Shown here one piece after another: positions 12,031-22,113 of a DNA stretch of 64,000 nucleotides (positions are counted from its first letter, which is position 1; every line of letters begins with the position of its first letter). A model generated the notes under the pieces. It saw only the letters and a list, made by a program, of their open reading frames with translations, searched no databases and was not told the DNA's origin. The DNA comes from Pocillopora verrucosa (lineage: Eukaryota; Cnidaria; Anthozoa; Scleractinia; Pocilloporidae): contig NC_089318.1 in assembly GCF_036669915.1 (NCBI RefSeq), positions 18,023,012-18,087,011 of the forward strand, in the 5' to 3' direction. Position numbers and translations under genes: made by a program.

Positions 12031-13277
12031 TTTGCTTTCATTTGGTTTGTTTCAAAATTACTGTGGGACTCAATGCTGAAGTGACCACAGAGCAACTATA
12101 GTTAAACAGATGGCGAGCGGAAGGGAACCCATGTAACGCAACCATGGCGCTCCGCGAGACAACCGGCCAATGAGGACTGGGGCCAAAATAGATTTAGCAG
12201 CAGTTGTCATATATTATCACTGCAATAATAAAACTGAGAGGAAAAACATTGCATTACTTTTTGTTTTCAAAGGGCTGGTATATATATTTTAAATCGAATG
12301 CTGATTGCTATAGTTTCTAGGAAAAGTAGCTGCTTTCAGTACAGTAATGGGTCTACAAATCACAGTATAACCTGAATATGTGCTTATTTTTGGATTTACG
12401 AGATCATCATCGAAGTCGTTATTGTTGAATTTCATTTGGAGCTAAAAGCTCCAACAATTAAATCAAAACCGGTGGAAGCTTGAGACTGAATGAGGATTTT
12501 ACCGGTCAAGGAGTTAGTCGTCTTGCCGGTCATGTTGACCAGTCTTAGTCGATCGTATTGAAATTTTTTTAAAGAATATTGCAATGCTAAACTAATGAGC
12601 AGCACTCTGTGAACAGTGGTTGGAAAACTTCTTTAATCTCCGACTCGTTTTGTGGACTTCCTCAGGGAGTTTTACGAGCAGGTACATGTGAAATTGTAAA
12701 CATTTGGAAATTTTTTTTAGGAAGGGTGAGAAGAATATTTGGGTGCCACGGTTCTGGCTAACACAGTGATACGTACAACGGAAATCGTTTTATTTGGGGG
12801 CGCCGGACAAATTTAATGGTCACGATGATGATATTTAACGTGTTACGGGTTACTCTTACAAGCAGTGTACCTATTAATACACATAAGCTCATGTTAATTT
12901 CGCCGCAATATGGAGGAGGAGTGGAATTTTTAGCCAAATGATTCCTGTAACTTATAGTGCTGATTAAATAAGAAGAGGTAGTTAGAAACAACGTTTTATT
13001 TCCCAGAACTGCATCATTTAACAATATTTAAAAAAGCCTCTACTTGACTTTAACTAATAAGCACAATACGTGCAGACTACGATGGACCAGCATCCTCTCT
13101 TGTAGGTATAAATCGGCCTGACTTCATCTCCTTTTCACGAAGATCGTCCTACAGACGACTACTATGTCTTAAGCAAGACGTTCTATCTTAATTCACAACT
13201 GACATCCTTCAAAAAAAGCTTATAACTAGTTGCAGTCTTGGTCATGAGCCGTGCTGAACATCAACCTCAGTCTAGTC
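12031..13277. other. Spacer and 3' flank of gene B1, repeated in units 2 and 3
   Basis: No gene recognised. The sequence aligns by eye to 39600-40934 and, from about 12480, to 48285-49147, including a conserved stretch around 12780-13020. It probably holds the B-gene 3' UTR and poly(A) region. An open minus-strand frame (12758-13024) recurs in unit 2 with changes of length and is probably not coding. Confidence 0.5.
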
Positions 13278-15827
13278 TCAGGCCTTGTAAAAGATCATCA
13301 GAGAGGCCAGGGCGCATGATACCAAGAGAATACCGCTGATGCGAGTTTCTGTGCCACTATTGCAGTTGTCGCCTTTGCAGCAGTAGATGTCACACTCATA
13401 GGATCCAGTGGCTTCTTTACAAGTAGGGTTGGTTTTTTCATCACAGTAAGCATCGGTTCCGCACGATTTAATGAACGATTCGGCTTTAGGGGTTTTAAAG
13501 TAGAGTTTCACACATTGATCGGACGCCATAGCCGGGCAGGTGATACTTACTCCTTTGCATTTATCCCAGGACTCGGTACTACCGCAGGCCATGCACTTCA
13601 AACTCAAAACTGAAAACACACACGACAAGGAATGCTTAGATGAAGATGAATGAGGTAACAATTTCTACCGTTATTAACTGACCTAGTTTTTCTCAAATGA
13701 GAAATTAGCTACAAAATTTGAAAATTTACGCATAATTATTTCATTTATGTAAAGGAGCAACTTCAATTTACTTTGATCCTTAATCAACATTTCGATAACC
13801 TGGACCCTTGTTTACTTACTGAACATTCCTCTGATATTTTTCGGTATTATTATCAGGAGCAAGGTTCTACGGAAGTCGAAAGGGGATAATCCAAAAAAAT
13901 TTTGCAAATCCGAAAAAAATATTAAGATTCGACATCTTTTTAGACAAATCGCTTTTGAAAAGTTTGTCAAATCGAGAAAACAATTTCAAATCATGGTTTA
14001 ATTGATAAATCTACAAAAAACTTTCATGCGAATCGAAAATAGATATTTCTATGGACTCGAGGACTCCAAAGAGAAGGTTACGTGAGTATGGGTTGAGAGA
14101 GAGAAATGAAGTCTATTCAGAGCTCGAAGTTCGGGAGATAATTAAACGTAAAATTGAAAGCTCTTCATTACTTCTTGGATATCGTTTCAATAAACTTCAG
14201 GTCGTATAATTGAAATTCGTGCCTTTTTACAACCTAACCCAGTGTCGATCGCGATGAATGTCCCTTTCAATGTCGGAAACTACACAGGTCATGTAAATAA
14301 ACATTTATTAGTTTCAAATGTCAATCGCTCAGATCAAATGTCACCACTGTACAAACAAAACGTTGCATAACAAGTTTGAAAAACGTGACAGTTCATGTGG
14401 GTCTGCGTTGAACGTGTGCAAAGAATCTGACAATCGTGCGATGTGGAACAAGTTAAGAACAAACTATATTATAAAATAATTCAAATGGTACGCGCGCTCT
14501 GATTGGCCATAAAACCATTTTACATGAGCGTATGTAAACACGGTTTTCGTTCCTCTTCCATTAGTTAATTTATAAAAGAAGTGTAAAATGGTTTCCGTGT
14601 TGGCAGAATATCGCATATGATGATGATGCTACTCTGGCTTAAAGATTTAATGAATGTAACCGCGAAGTTACAATTCATAGACCTAACATTTCGACACTCC
14701 TATCTAGTACCTTCATCAGCCGGGGTGATCTAAACGCTGCAATAAGAGGTCTTTTTATACGCTCACTAATTAGAAGCCCTTTTTTCTAACAAAGTGTAAA
14801 TAGGCGTTAGGAAGGAGGCCGCCATCATCACGATTTAAAGGAGACTGAGTTGATATGCCATGCTTCCTAACAAAGGCGATGGTGGTAACGCCAATTAGAG
14901 CTGATAATTTTAGACTTGTTTCACCCAATTGTATGGTCGGTTAGGCATGTGTGCTCCGATAAAGCTGAATTTTCCTTTTTTGCCAAAGAAGACCGCTTTT
15001 TGATGCTCTTTCAAACGTGTACCAAACTGTAATTTGATCTGTCCGATATACTCGTTATCACAGTCATTGCACGGAATAGAAAAAATAGCATCGGTTCGTT
15101 GTTCTTTCGTGACAGGATCCTTAGGTTTGGCAAAATATGCCCCAAGGCTGAAAGAAGTTTAATAAACACTGGCACAGTTCAGTTCTTTCGCGTAGTGACT
15201 CCAAGTCGAGCTAGCGCAACTTAATGCGACACAATGTGCTGTATCGTGACCAAGTACCGACTATTCTTCTCGATTTACGAAAATCTTTTGGATTTTGAAA
15301 AGATTCTTGGATTTTAAACTGTTTTCGACTTTCATGAAAGTTATTTGTGGATCTATGAATTAAACCAGGATTTGAAATTGCTAACTCGATTTGACAAACT
15401 TTTCAAAAGCGATTTATCTAAAAGATATCGGTTCTTATTATTTTTTCGGATTTGCAAATATTTTAAGATTGTCCCTTCTCGACGTTCGTAAGGTTCTGTT
15501 TTTATCGAAGTTCAAATCATGAATTAAATTGTTTGTGGTAAAGGAATATCCTTGTAATGTGCGGCGGAAATTAGCTTATTTTTTTCTTTCTCTTGTATCA
15601 CTCTCTGTGGAAGGCTCAAAGCGATAAATTGATATAGAACATCATTTTGTTCTCTGTTTTAATGCACTGGTGGCGAATCTAACATAATTTACGACGATGG
15701 CTTCGCCTTACAGTTGCTCGCTGCAATCGAAAGGATGTGGATTAAAAAAAAGTATTTTGCGATGAAATCACTTACCGGATGGAAACGCAACGGAGATAAG
15801 TATGGCAGCAACAAACCACAGCTTCAT
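13278..15827 (-). CDS. Ly6/uPAR/CD59-like secreted GPI-anchored protein, gene B1 (exons 15827..15776 and 13609..13278)
   Basis: Two exons encode 127 aa. Exon 1 (52 nt) is a signal peptide, MKLWFVAAILISVAFPS, ending in phase 1 at a GTAAGT donor. Exon 2 starts after TGTGTTTTCAG and encodes the mature domain from LKCMACGSTESWDKC through YCCKGDNCN, with 12 cysteines in the spacing of a three-finger Ly6 domain and the C-terminal CC....CN hallmark. A small-residue stretch (SGTETRISG) and a hydrophobic tail (ILLVSCALASLMIF) form a typical GPI-attachment signal. It probably sits on the outer cell surface. Family members act as complement regulators, receptor modulators or adhesion factors, and the role here is unknown. 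The 2.2-kb intron carries integrase-like and Penelope fragments. Close paralogues are B2 (40935) and B3 (49148). Confidence 0.9.
14040..14290 (+). pseudogene. Integrase-like (rve-type) transposon gene fragment, unit 1 copy
   Basis: The plus strand reads SRTPKRRLREYGLRERNEV...REIIKRKIESSS..LGY with a frame break. It corresponds to the HTH part of the 136-aa fragment at 51687. The N-terminal zinc-ribbon part present in units 2 and 3 is missing. No catalytic core remains. Confidence 0.6.
14720..15135 (-). pseudogene. Penelope-like GIY-YIG endonuclease fragment, unit 1 copy
   Basis: The minus strand reads DAIFSIPCNDCDNEYIGQ...FGTRLKEHQKAVFF before a frameshift. This is the GIY-YIG nuclease domain found at the C-terminus of Penelope-like retroelements. 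This copy keeps the YIG motif, which is YTG in unit 2 and CIG in unit 3. It lies in the B1 intron. Confidence 0.7.
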
Positions 15828-16183
15828 CTTGAAGGGCTTGATGTTTCCTTAAGAGTCAAAAAACTGAAGATTGGAGGCGTAGTGTCAAAGCGTCGACGAG
15901 CGGGCTGAACTTGAGGCAGTGGGATCTTGCGCACTTTCTCAGTACTAGCAACTCTTTGTTAGACAGACGCACCCAATGCATTTTACTGTCAGTCAGTCTC
16001 AGTAACTAGGCAACAATAAATAGTGAACAATCTTTTGTCATTCCCGTTCTAAATAGGAGTTGTATTTTGCATAAATTCAAATGTACCCCAAAATTCCCAT
16101 GTTTTTCACGTGATCAGAACTTGGCTGAGGCCAGTGGCATGATTGTGGCGTGATATTTTCGAAGCTCCCTTCTCTGACCTTAA

Positions 16184-16934
16184 ATGCCCATTTCCAACCT
16201 TGATGCAACGCGCGCCGCGACCCAATTTCCTGTAACACGAAATTCCCAGATCACTGTAAACCTTCTAAAATCGTCGTTCTCAAGAGCCATCCTGGACATA
16301 TAGTCAACTGTTTTACGGTAAATACATTCGCCGTTCGTCATTTTACAGTTTTCTTACAGTATTTTGAATTTTTTCCAGAAGTGCCAAGCTTGGATCTCTT
16401 CGTACTCTGTGAACAGAGTCGGGGAAAAGGAAAACGTTCAAACTTTTCACTTTCTAGAGGCGCTTGAGGATTCTAAATGAAGATGAAATATTTCCAATAT
16501 AAATCGGTATTTTTCAAAGAGAAATATGGAAAAATATCACACTGCCAGACGTTTAGTTATCCGAAGACCGTGTCCAGTAGTGTCCGGTGAAAATTTTCTT
16601 AGTGTCACGCTTGGATCTTTTCGCTCTCTGTTTACAAGGTCAGCGAAACGGACAACGTCGGAATTTTTTCACTTTCTAGAATCGCTTGAGGATTGTAAAT
16701 GAAGGTAGAATATTTTCTAACAAAAAATCGGTATATTTCGTAGAGAAATAGGGAGTTATTTGAGGACCGTGTCCAGCTTTGTCATTGAAAAGTTTTTAGG
16801 TGTCAAGCGTATGGATGGCTTCCTACTCTGTAAACAGGGTTAGCGAAAAACATCAAGTTCGAAATTTCAGGCTGCCTGAAAGCGCTTGAGGATTGTAAAT
16901 AAAAGTAGATTGCATCAAGGTTGGAAATGGGCCT
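16184..16934. mobile_element. 751-bp TIR element flanked by TTAA, with empty sites in the other units
   Basis: The ends ATGCCCATTTCCAACCTTGA and its near-exact inverse (16911-16934) form TIRs of about 26 bp. TTAA occurs at 16180-16183 and again at 16935-16938. The paralogous sites at about 44890 (CTGACCCTAATTTGTCGC) and 53848 (CTGACCCTGATTTGTCGC) lack the insert. A TTAA target suggests a piggyBac- or Kolobok-type nonautonomous element. The interior is noncoding and built of degenerate tandem units. Confidence 0.8.
16381..16910. repeat. Three diverged tandem units of about 200-220 bp inside the TTAA element
   Basis: The motif GCTTGGATCT..TCG..CTCTGT..AACAG.GT..G.GAAA starts at about 16386, 16606 and 16802. 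Each is followed by CACTTTCTAGA..CGCTTGAGGATT and the TCGGTAT.TTTC block. The third unit is truncated. Confidence 0.7.
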
Positions 16935-16974
16935 TTAATTTGTCGCTAGCTCTTCCTTAGGGCTTACTGTAATT

Positions 16975-17290
16975 TGCGAAACGAACCGAAACTAAACGAA
17001 ACGAAAATCTGTAATTTGCGAAATGGAAATATGCTTATAATTTGCAAATTTGCGAGATGGAAATATGCATGTAATTTGCAAATTTGCGAAATGGAAATAT
17101 GCTAATACTTTGCAAATTTGCGAAATGGAAATATGCTAATAATTTACAAATTTGCGAGATGGAAATATGGTAATTATTTGCAAAATAGAAATAAGGAAAT
17201 ATGCTTATGATTTGCAAAATAGAAATCTGTATTAATGAAAATATGCCAATGATTTGCAAAATAGAAATCTGTAATTTGCGAAACGAGAAT
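16975..17290. repeat. Satellite-like tandem array of a ~33-bp unit (ATTTGCAAATTTGCGAAATGG...)
   Basis: Imperfect copies of TTTGCAAATTTGCGAAATGG followed by AAATATGCTAATA run through this interval. They are preceded by AAACGAAACGAAA repeats. Shorter arrays occur at 44935-45060, 53883-53951 and 59233-59370, always at the same place in the duplicated unit. Confidence 0.8.
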
Positions 17291-17340
17291 CCCTGCGGAA
17301 AACTCCAGAAGCCAGAAGACTGAATCAGTCAGTTCACCAT

Positions 17341-17427
17341 TAGCCTAAGTGTAGCCGTACCCTCCCCTGCAAGGTGAAATTAAAGCAAGGGAACGGGCTG
17401 GGTGAGGGTACGGCTACACGTAGGCTA
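17341..17427. repeat. Hairpin: inverted repeat with TAGCCTAAGTGTAGCCGTACC arms
   Basis: The left arm (17341-17364) and right arm (17404-17427) pair over about 24 bp with a 39-base loop. Relatives lie at 59419-59505, and single arms at 43510-43540 and 52335-52370. It looks like the end of a repeat family that travels with the satellite. Confidence 0.65.
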
Positions 17428-18568
17428 GTTCAACATAACTGTGGATTGCGGCCTGCCAAATAATAATAACAACTAGACGCATATTTGCGTTCACCCGGGC
17501 TTTCTGTTGGAAGTAAACTTTGTTTTTCGTGCCTGCATTTGCCTAAGTTTTTTTTATGCAATTATTGATTTCTCCTGTAACTGTTTTTTCTCTTGGTTTG
17601 CCAAACATGCAGGTTTCTCACATATGTATACTGCATGAGCTGAAAACGGCATTTGCTATGTATTGTAAAGACCCTTTTCTGAGGTGGGGTGGGGGCAGGT
17701 AGTGCCATATATAATTAGCTATTCTTTCAATACTTACTACAATACACTATTTTCATTTTTTTTTAGTTTTGACTTGATTAAATTTTGTTTTGCGGGTTAA
17801 GGGTTGTAGCAGGGTAAGTCTTTTGCCTAACAGGCTGTCTTCTTAAGTTTTCTTTTTCTTGGTTTATAAAAGTTTCCGGCTAAGATAACTTTTAATTATG
17901 AACAGCCCCAAGTGCTTGGGTGATGACTCTCAACCAAAAGAAAACAAAAAATCACCACCAAGGGTTATTACTAGATGAATTATTAATTTTATGGGGTTGT
18001 TGGAGTGGTTCTCATGAATATGTGAAATATACTTATGGATATTTTTTACTAGTACCTCCCAATTTGTTTGTTTCCATTTGGAGATACTGGGCTAATATAC
18101 TTTAGTTAATAAAGTTTTATTGGTTAGAGTGGTTTCACTAAACCTGGTGAGTACTATTTAACTGTTAGTGTTTAGAGTAATTTTCATTTCCTTCGAAAGA
18201 ATAGGGTAATTGACAGTTGGTGGTGTACTGTTAATTTTTTTGTTTTCTTTGTTCTTTATCAACTACTACAAACTAAATAGTCATTTCTCTATTTCATGGG
18301 CAAATGAATATCACTCTAAAAGATGTAAAGAAACAAAAGGTCACAAGGCATTTCACATCTAATAACATTAATGTAATTCATCAGCAGTACCCAGGCTTAT
18401 TGAAATCACTCTAATCAAAACCATTATTTTCATTTGCCCTCGAATAAAAAATGACAATTAAGTTTGTAGCAGTTGATAATGTACAAAAAAATTCAGAGTC
18501 TACTAATTACAGTAATTGCAAATTTTCATTTGCATATGAAAATTAACTAACTTTTTTCATTCTGTAAA
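17428..18568. other. No gene recognised
   Basis: AT-rich sequence without coding signal, tRNA or clear repeat structure. Open frames are short and unmatched. Confidence 0.45.
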
Positions 18569-19715
18569 CATATCAAACTCATGGGGTACAAATAGTCTCA
18601 ACATAAATGTAGTGACCACGCCCACTTCAACGCCCCACTCAAATCGACTGTAATTTTCAAATGTTTTACCATCGTGCGGGTTCTCTACGGAAAAAGCACT
18701 CAGTGTACCTCTGAAATATTAAACTAGAATATTGTGGCTTTCTATTTTGCTAATTTTCTAACTTGAAGGTAAAGTTTTTCCCTCGTCATTTTTACCTTTT
18801 CTCCGAGCGGTTACGTGAAATTAACAAGGCGTTTTTGATCAAAACACGACCGAGCGAAGGGTCTCGGGCGATATCTCTTTTACGCAGGCGCAAATTAAAA
18901 ATGTACCGCCAGAATCAAAAAGAGGAACAAATTTCCTTTGTTTTAATATGTAAAGTGTCGGACAAAAATGAGATTTACCCTCGTCAAATGGCGTTTCAAA
19001 ACAGCTGTAGCTTCCTCCTTTTAATTTTTCCCTGTTTTGTAAGCGTGAAAGCAGTAGGAGAGGGATCGGGAAACTCAGAAAGCGCTTCGGGAATTAATCT
19101 GCCATCAGATAAACAAGTAAGATTTGTGAAGTTCGTTAAAGTATGAAGTCTAAATAAATGCCTTTTTAAGCTTGTTTGCTGGATTTTTCATAAACTTCCC
19201 CGATTAATTTTTCGTTTCAGCTTACTAATCGATACTATTTCAAAGCAATAAAAAGACGAAGACGGAGAACCATGACTCGGTCCTTTCAACAATCGTTAAC
19301 AAATTGTTTGAGCAATCAGGAATACGAGGAGCTAGCAATAGCTGCATATCAGAAGTCTTCAGAAAGAAAATATTCTTTCTTTAAAAGCTGTCAAGAAAGC
19401 TAGTAATCGTGCTGGAGGCAATAAAATGCACCTCTTAGCAAGTTGGAGACGGGCGCACAGTATCGATTTAATATCATATCGTTCTAAATATCATACAGTT
19501 TTGTATCTTTCTTCCGTGGATTCGCCTTTCTAACGGGGGTGTATGTTGAGTATTCATTGCAAAATCGCTTTGTTTTTTCTATTTTCCTCTTTGGCCTGTC
19601 CGCCATTTTGAAAATTCGTAAAAGAGAGCATGCGTATTACCTGGGGTTAGTGGTTGTGTACCCCTGGAGCCGAGAAAAACAAATGTTCGTCGCACTGGGG
19701 AAAGAGTTTGATATG
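18569..19715 (+). mobile_element. Element Z copy 1, 1147 bp, 12-bp TIRs CATATCAAACTC
   Basis: CATATCAAACTC at 18569-18580 is the exact inverse of GAGTTTGATATG at 19704-19715. A second copy in the opposite orientation runs from 53952 to 59232 and is split by a 4.1-kb insertion. In unit 3 the element interrupts the ATTTGCAAAT satellite. No clear target duplication is seen. It carries a two-exon reading frame on the plus strand. Confidence 0.75.
18763..19403 (+). CDS. Unrecognised two-exon open frame inside element Z (18763..19116, 19221..19403)
   Basis: Exon 1 ends at a GTAAGA donor after LPSDKQ. Exon 2 starts after TTTCGTTTCAG in the same frame (phase 0) with LTNRYYFKAIKRRRRRTMTR and stops at 19401, giving up to 178 aa. 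The true start is unclear; internal Met residues occur at MYRQNQ and MAFQNS, the latter followed by a hydrophobic run. The basic second exon suggests nucleic-acid binding. I recognise no family. The copy in Z2 (58385-59037, minus strand) has the first-exon frame broken near its end. This is probably a remnant of an element-encoded protein. Confidence 0.4.
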
Positions 19716-20442
19716 ATGCAGTGAGGAAAAAGACACACTGTAAGATTATAATAAATTTAATATTTTTCATATGACTTTATATCTACAAATTACAAAGATA
19801 ATATTTCAATGGTATAGTAGTAGCAATTGTCATCCAACAAGAACAATATAAATCTCTAGCATGACAATCATATATTTTGAACCCCATATTACTATTACAA
19901 TAGGTTGCAACAGTAACACACCCTACTGTTAATATGAAATTGGTGTGGCTTTCAGATATGAGCGACTCAAAGGCTCTTTTTAAAGACGTACAGTACTGAT
20001 ATCCCTCTATAGTAATTTCTTAATGAACAGTACTAGAGTAGCTTTCATTGTATTCCAGTTGATAATCAGCGTCAAACACATTTAACGCTGTTGGTAACTC
20101 TGATTTCATTAGACAGCCTGCCTGGCTAAACATGACAAACTTGAATAAAGCTGATTTCCCAATAACCATTATTTGTATAAGATCATTCGCAGAGCTGATC
20201 CCTTGCGTGTTATTGTAAATCAAAGGACAAACTCATTGCAACACGTTGTCCTGCATTCTGTCCAAAGACTAACTCGTTACCTTGACTATATGGAGCTAAT
20301 GTTGTTTTGTTAGGGTCAACATATATTGAAGGGCCAGGATTTTTTTGCTATGTCTCTACGTAATTTATAGTTGCAATAAATTTGCTACATGAGCCTTATT
20401 CTTGCAAGAACACATCAGTTTGTTACAAGAAAACAACGTTAC
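19716..20442. other. No gene recognised
   Basis: AT-rich. The minus-strand frames seen are short and have no family resemblance. The right end may belong to the Penelope-like fragment that follows. Confidence 0.4.
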
Positions 20443-20700
20443 TTACATCTAGGCAGTTCGGAAAGCCGTAAAACACTAGAACAAAAATTTATATTCCAAA
20501 TCGGCACCCTGAATCCCCACGGAATCAACGAGCGCTTTTCATTCAACTAATTTATTCCTGTTTTCTCGTCACCATATTCCCACCAATGGCGTAGCTCCAC
20601 TTTCTACATATAAATCCACACACAACCCACAATTCCTCTAATCGCTCTGACGAAGGGCTAACGCTCGAAACGTCAGCTTTTTTACCCTTTACGGTGGCTA
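20443..20700 (+). mobile_element. Penelope-like retroelement 3' end fragment
   Basis: The plus strand reads LGSSESRKTLEQKFIFQIGT, then LNPHGINERFSFN and a stop at 20550. This is the conserved C-terminal tail of cnidarian Penelope-like ORFs. It is followed by ACGAAGGGCTAACGCTCGAA and ACGTCAGC, typical of their 3' ends. Only the last part of the element is present. Confidence 0.75.
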
Positions 20701-21007
20701 ATTTACGTTTTCAACCCAGTTGTTAACACTAAATTACCTGCAACGTTAAATATTGACTGGCATGATATTTTACTTTACTTATACTTTAACGAATTCTTTC
20801 ACGACAGTTAAACTTAAACGTCCTTTTATTCAATAGTTTTTTTAGCATTAACATAACAGTACAATGTAGATGACATGGGGATACATGAGAGAATACGCGC
20901 ATAGACAAATTTTCAAACCTTTTTGCTCGTTCAAACTTCGTATCAACTATTCTGCTTGATTCACGATCAGGTCTACATACACGACGAGATTTGCGTCTAT
21001 GCTTCTC

Positions 21008-21250
21008 TCAACTAACATTAGATAGCTCATTTGATATAGCATGTTTCTTGATGAAAGGTTCACTCATGAATGTACGCTCATAAAGAGATCTCTCATAAGG
21101 TTCACGGACCGAACTGTTCCGAAAACGCTCGTCATCTTTTAGAGTGGGTCTATCGCGAACGATGTGTACATATTTTGTATGCGTTTTGGGCGTATTATAC
21201 ACAGTGTTTGTGCTGATTTTGCACCGCAAAAGCTTCTTATCGTCCGCCAT
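21008..21250 (-). CDS. Small open frame, unrecognised
   Basis: 80 codons from MADDKKLLRCKISTNTVYNT to SNELSNVS. The frame is rich in charged residues (REPYERSLYERTFMSEPFIK) and looks more protein-like than its surroundings. A Met seven codons upstream is also possible (21271). No signal peptide, membrane segment or known domain is seen. It lies just outside the repeated block that starts at about 21430. It could be a genuine small gene, an exon, or chance. Confidence 0.3.
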   Translation of the reverse strand: MADDKKLLRCKISTNTVYNTPKTHTKYVHIVRDRPTLKDDERFRNSSVREPYERSLYERTFMSEPFIKKHAISNELSNVS

Positions 21251-21429
21251 TACACTATGCCATGTGCTCATTACTCAAAACGCCGCACATGCGTTAGAGT
21301 CAAAAAGTTGCGCATGGACTTGACTGCGATTTGCGACCGAACGAAAGAAAAAACGAAGCCGGATTTTCAACTCGGGCGTTTCTTTTGGAAAGCTCGAACA
21401 ACTAGCGAAGTGGGAAACAAAAAGTCTGC

Positions 21430-21780
21430 GGGGTGAACTTTGCGAAATCCCCACTACATTCGTGAATAACTCAATGCGTCGTTTAGGCCATAGAGCGCAA
21501 AAGTAATTTGAAATATTTGTTGAAGCTGTAGCTGTACTGTCTATAAGAAGTAATATATAGGCGGCCGTCACTATTAAAAATACAGGCATAATAAATGGTT
21601 TGTAATAAACAGAAATGTTCTAATTGTCTTTTGGAGAACGGTTTATCTTGTCTTAAGAGATTTATTTAAAATACAAATAGACAAGTCGTTTTGGGTGAAA
21701 TGAAATATTCAAACAAAAAATGGTTTATACAATTCAGAAACTATGTAGCCACCCTTGTTGAACTGATTCAATAGAAACAC
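21430..21780. repeat. Dispersed repeat block, uninterrupted copy (empty site for element Y)
   Basis: AACTTTGCGAAATC.CCACTAC through TTATTTAAAATACAAATAGAC and on into CAAGTCG..TTGGGTGA is continuous here. The same block at 59580-59811 is split by a 1.9-kb insertion and resumes at 61722. The copy at 45090-45309 has the left half only. Confidence 0.7.
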
Positions 21781-21784
21781 GAGT

Positions 21785-22045
21785 GGCTAAGTGTTAACTG
21801 AAATGGTTCAGTGTCGAAATGACAGACGGTTCAGCTAACAGTACTTTAGTTCAGTGACTTGACACAAACGGTTCAGAGTGGTGTGAAATGGCTCAAGTTA
21901 TCGGCAAATAGTTAATCGTAAGCCGCAATGGCTTAGTGTCGCATCAATCTACTCACCGTAAAGTGAAACGGTTTAGCGTGACCCCAGATGGTTTAGCGTG
22001 ACGACAAATGGTTTAGTACAAACCGATATGGTTTGGCTAGTCCCA
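21785..22045. repeat. Degenerate GGTTCAG / GGTTTAG tandem array
   Basis: About twelve spaced copies of A.(A/C)GGTT(C/T)AG occur at 18-28-bp intervals, e.g. AAATGGTTCAGTGTCGAAAT, then GGTTTAGCGTGA repeated. The array recurs at 46575-46770 and 61800-61995 with high identity. Confidence 0.75.
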
Positions 22046-22113
22046 AACCTCTCTTCAGCTCTCAGCCAATGATCATTGTCGACGCATACTTACCTCAGAT
22101 GAAAAACGAAAGA

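Noticed and set aside
12758..13024. Minus-strand open frame recurring near 40427
   Set aside because: It changes length and frame among the three units and lies where the B-gene 3' UTR is expected.
17035..17259. Minus-strand frame with repeated FANLQSISIF-like pattern
   Set aside because: Translation of the ATTTGCAAAT satellite.
21275..21589. Minus-strand frame beginning with a hydrophobic, signal-like stretch (MPVFLIVTAAYILLLIDSTA)
   Set aside because: It lies in a dispersed repeat. The copies at 45.1 and 59.6 kb are not open, so conservation does not support a protein.
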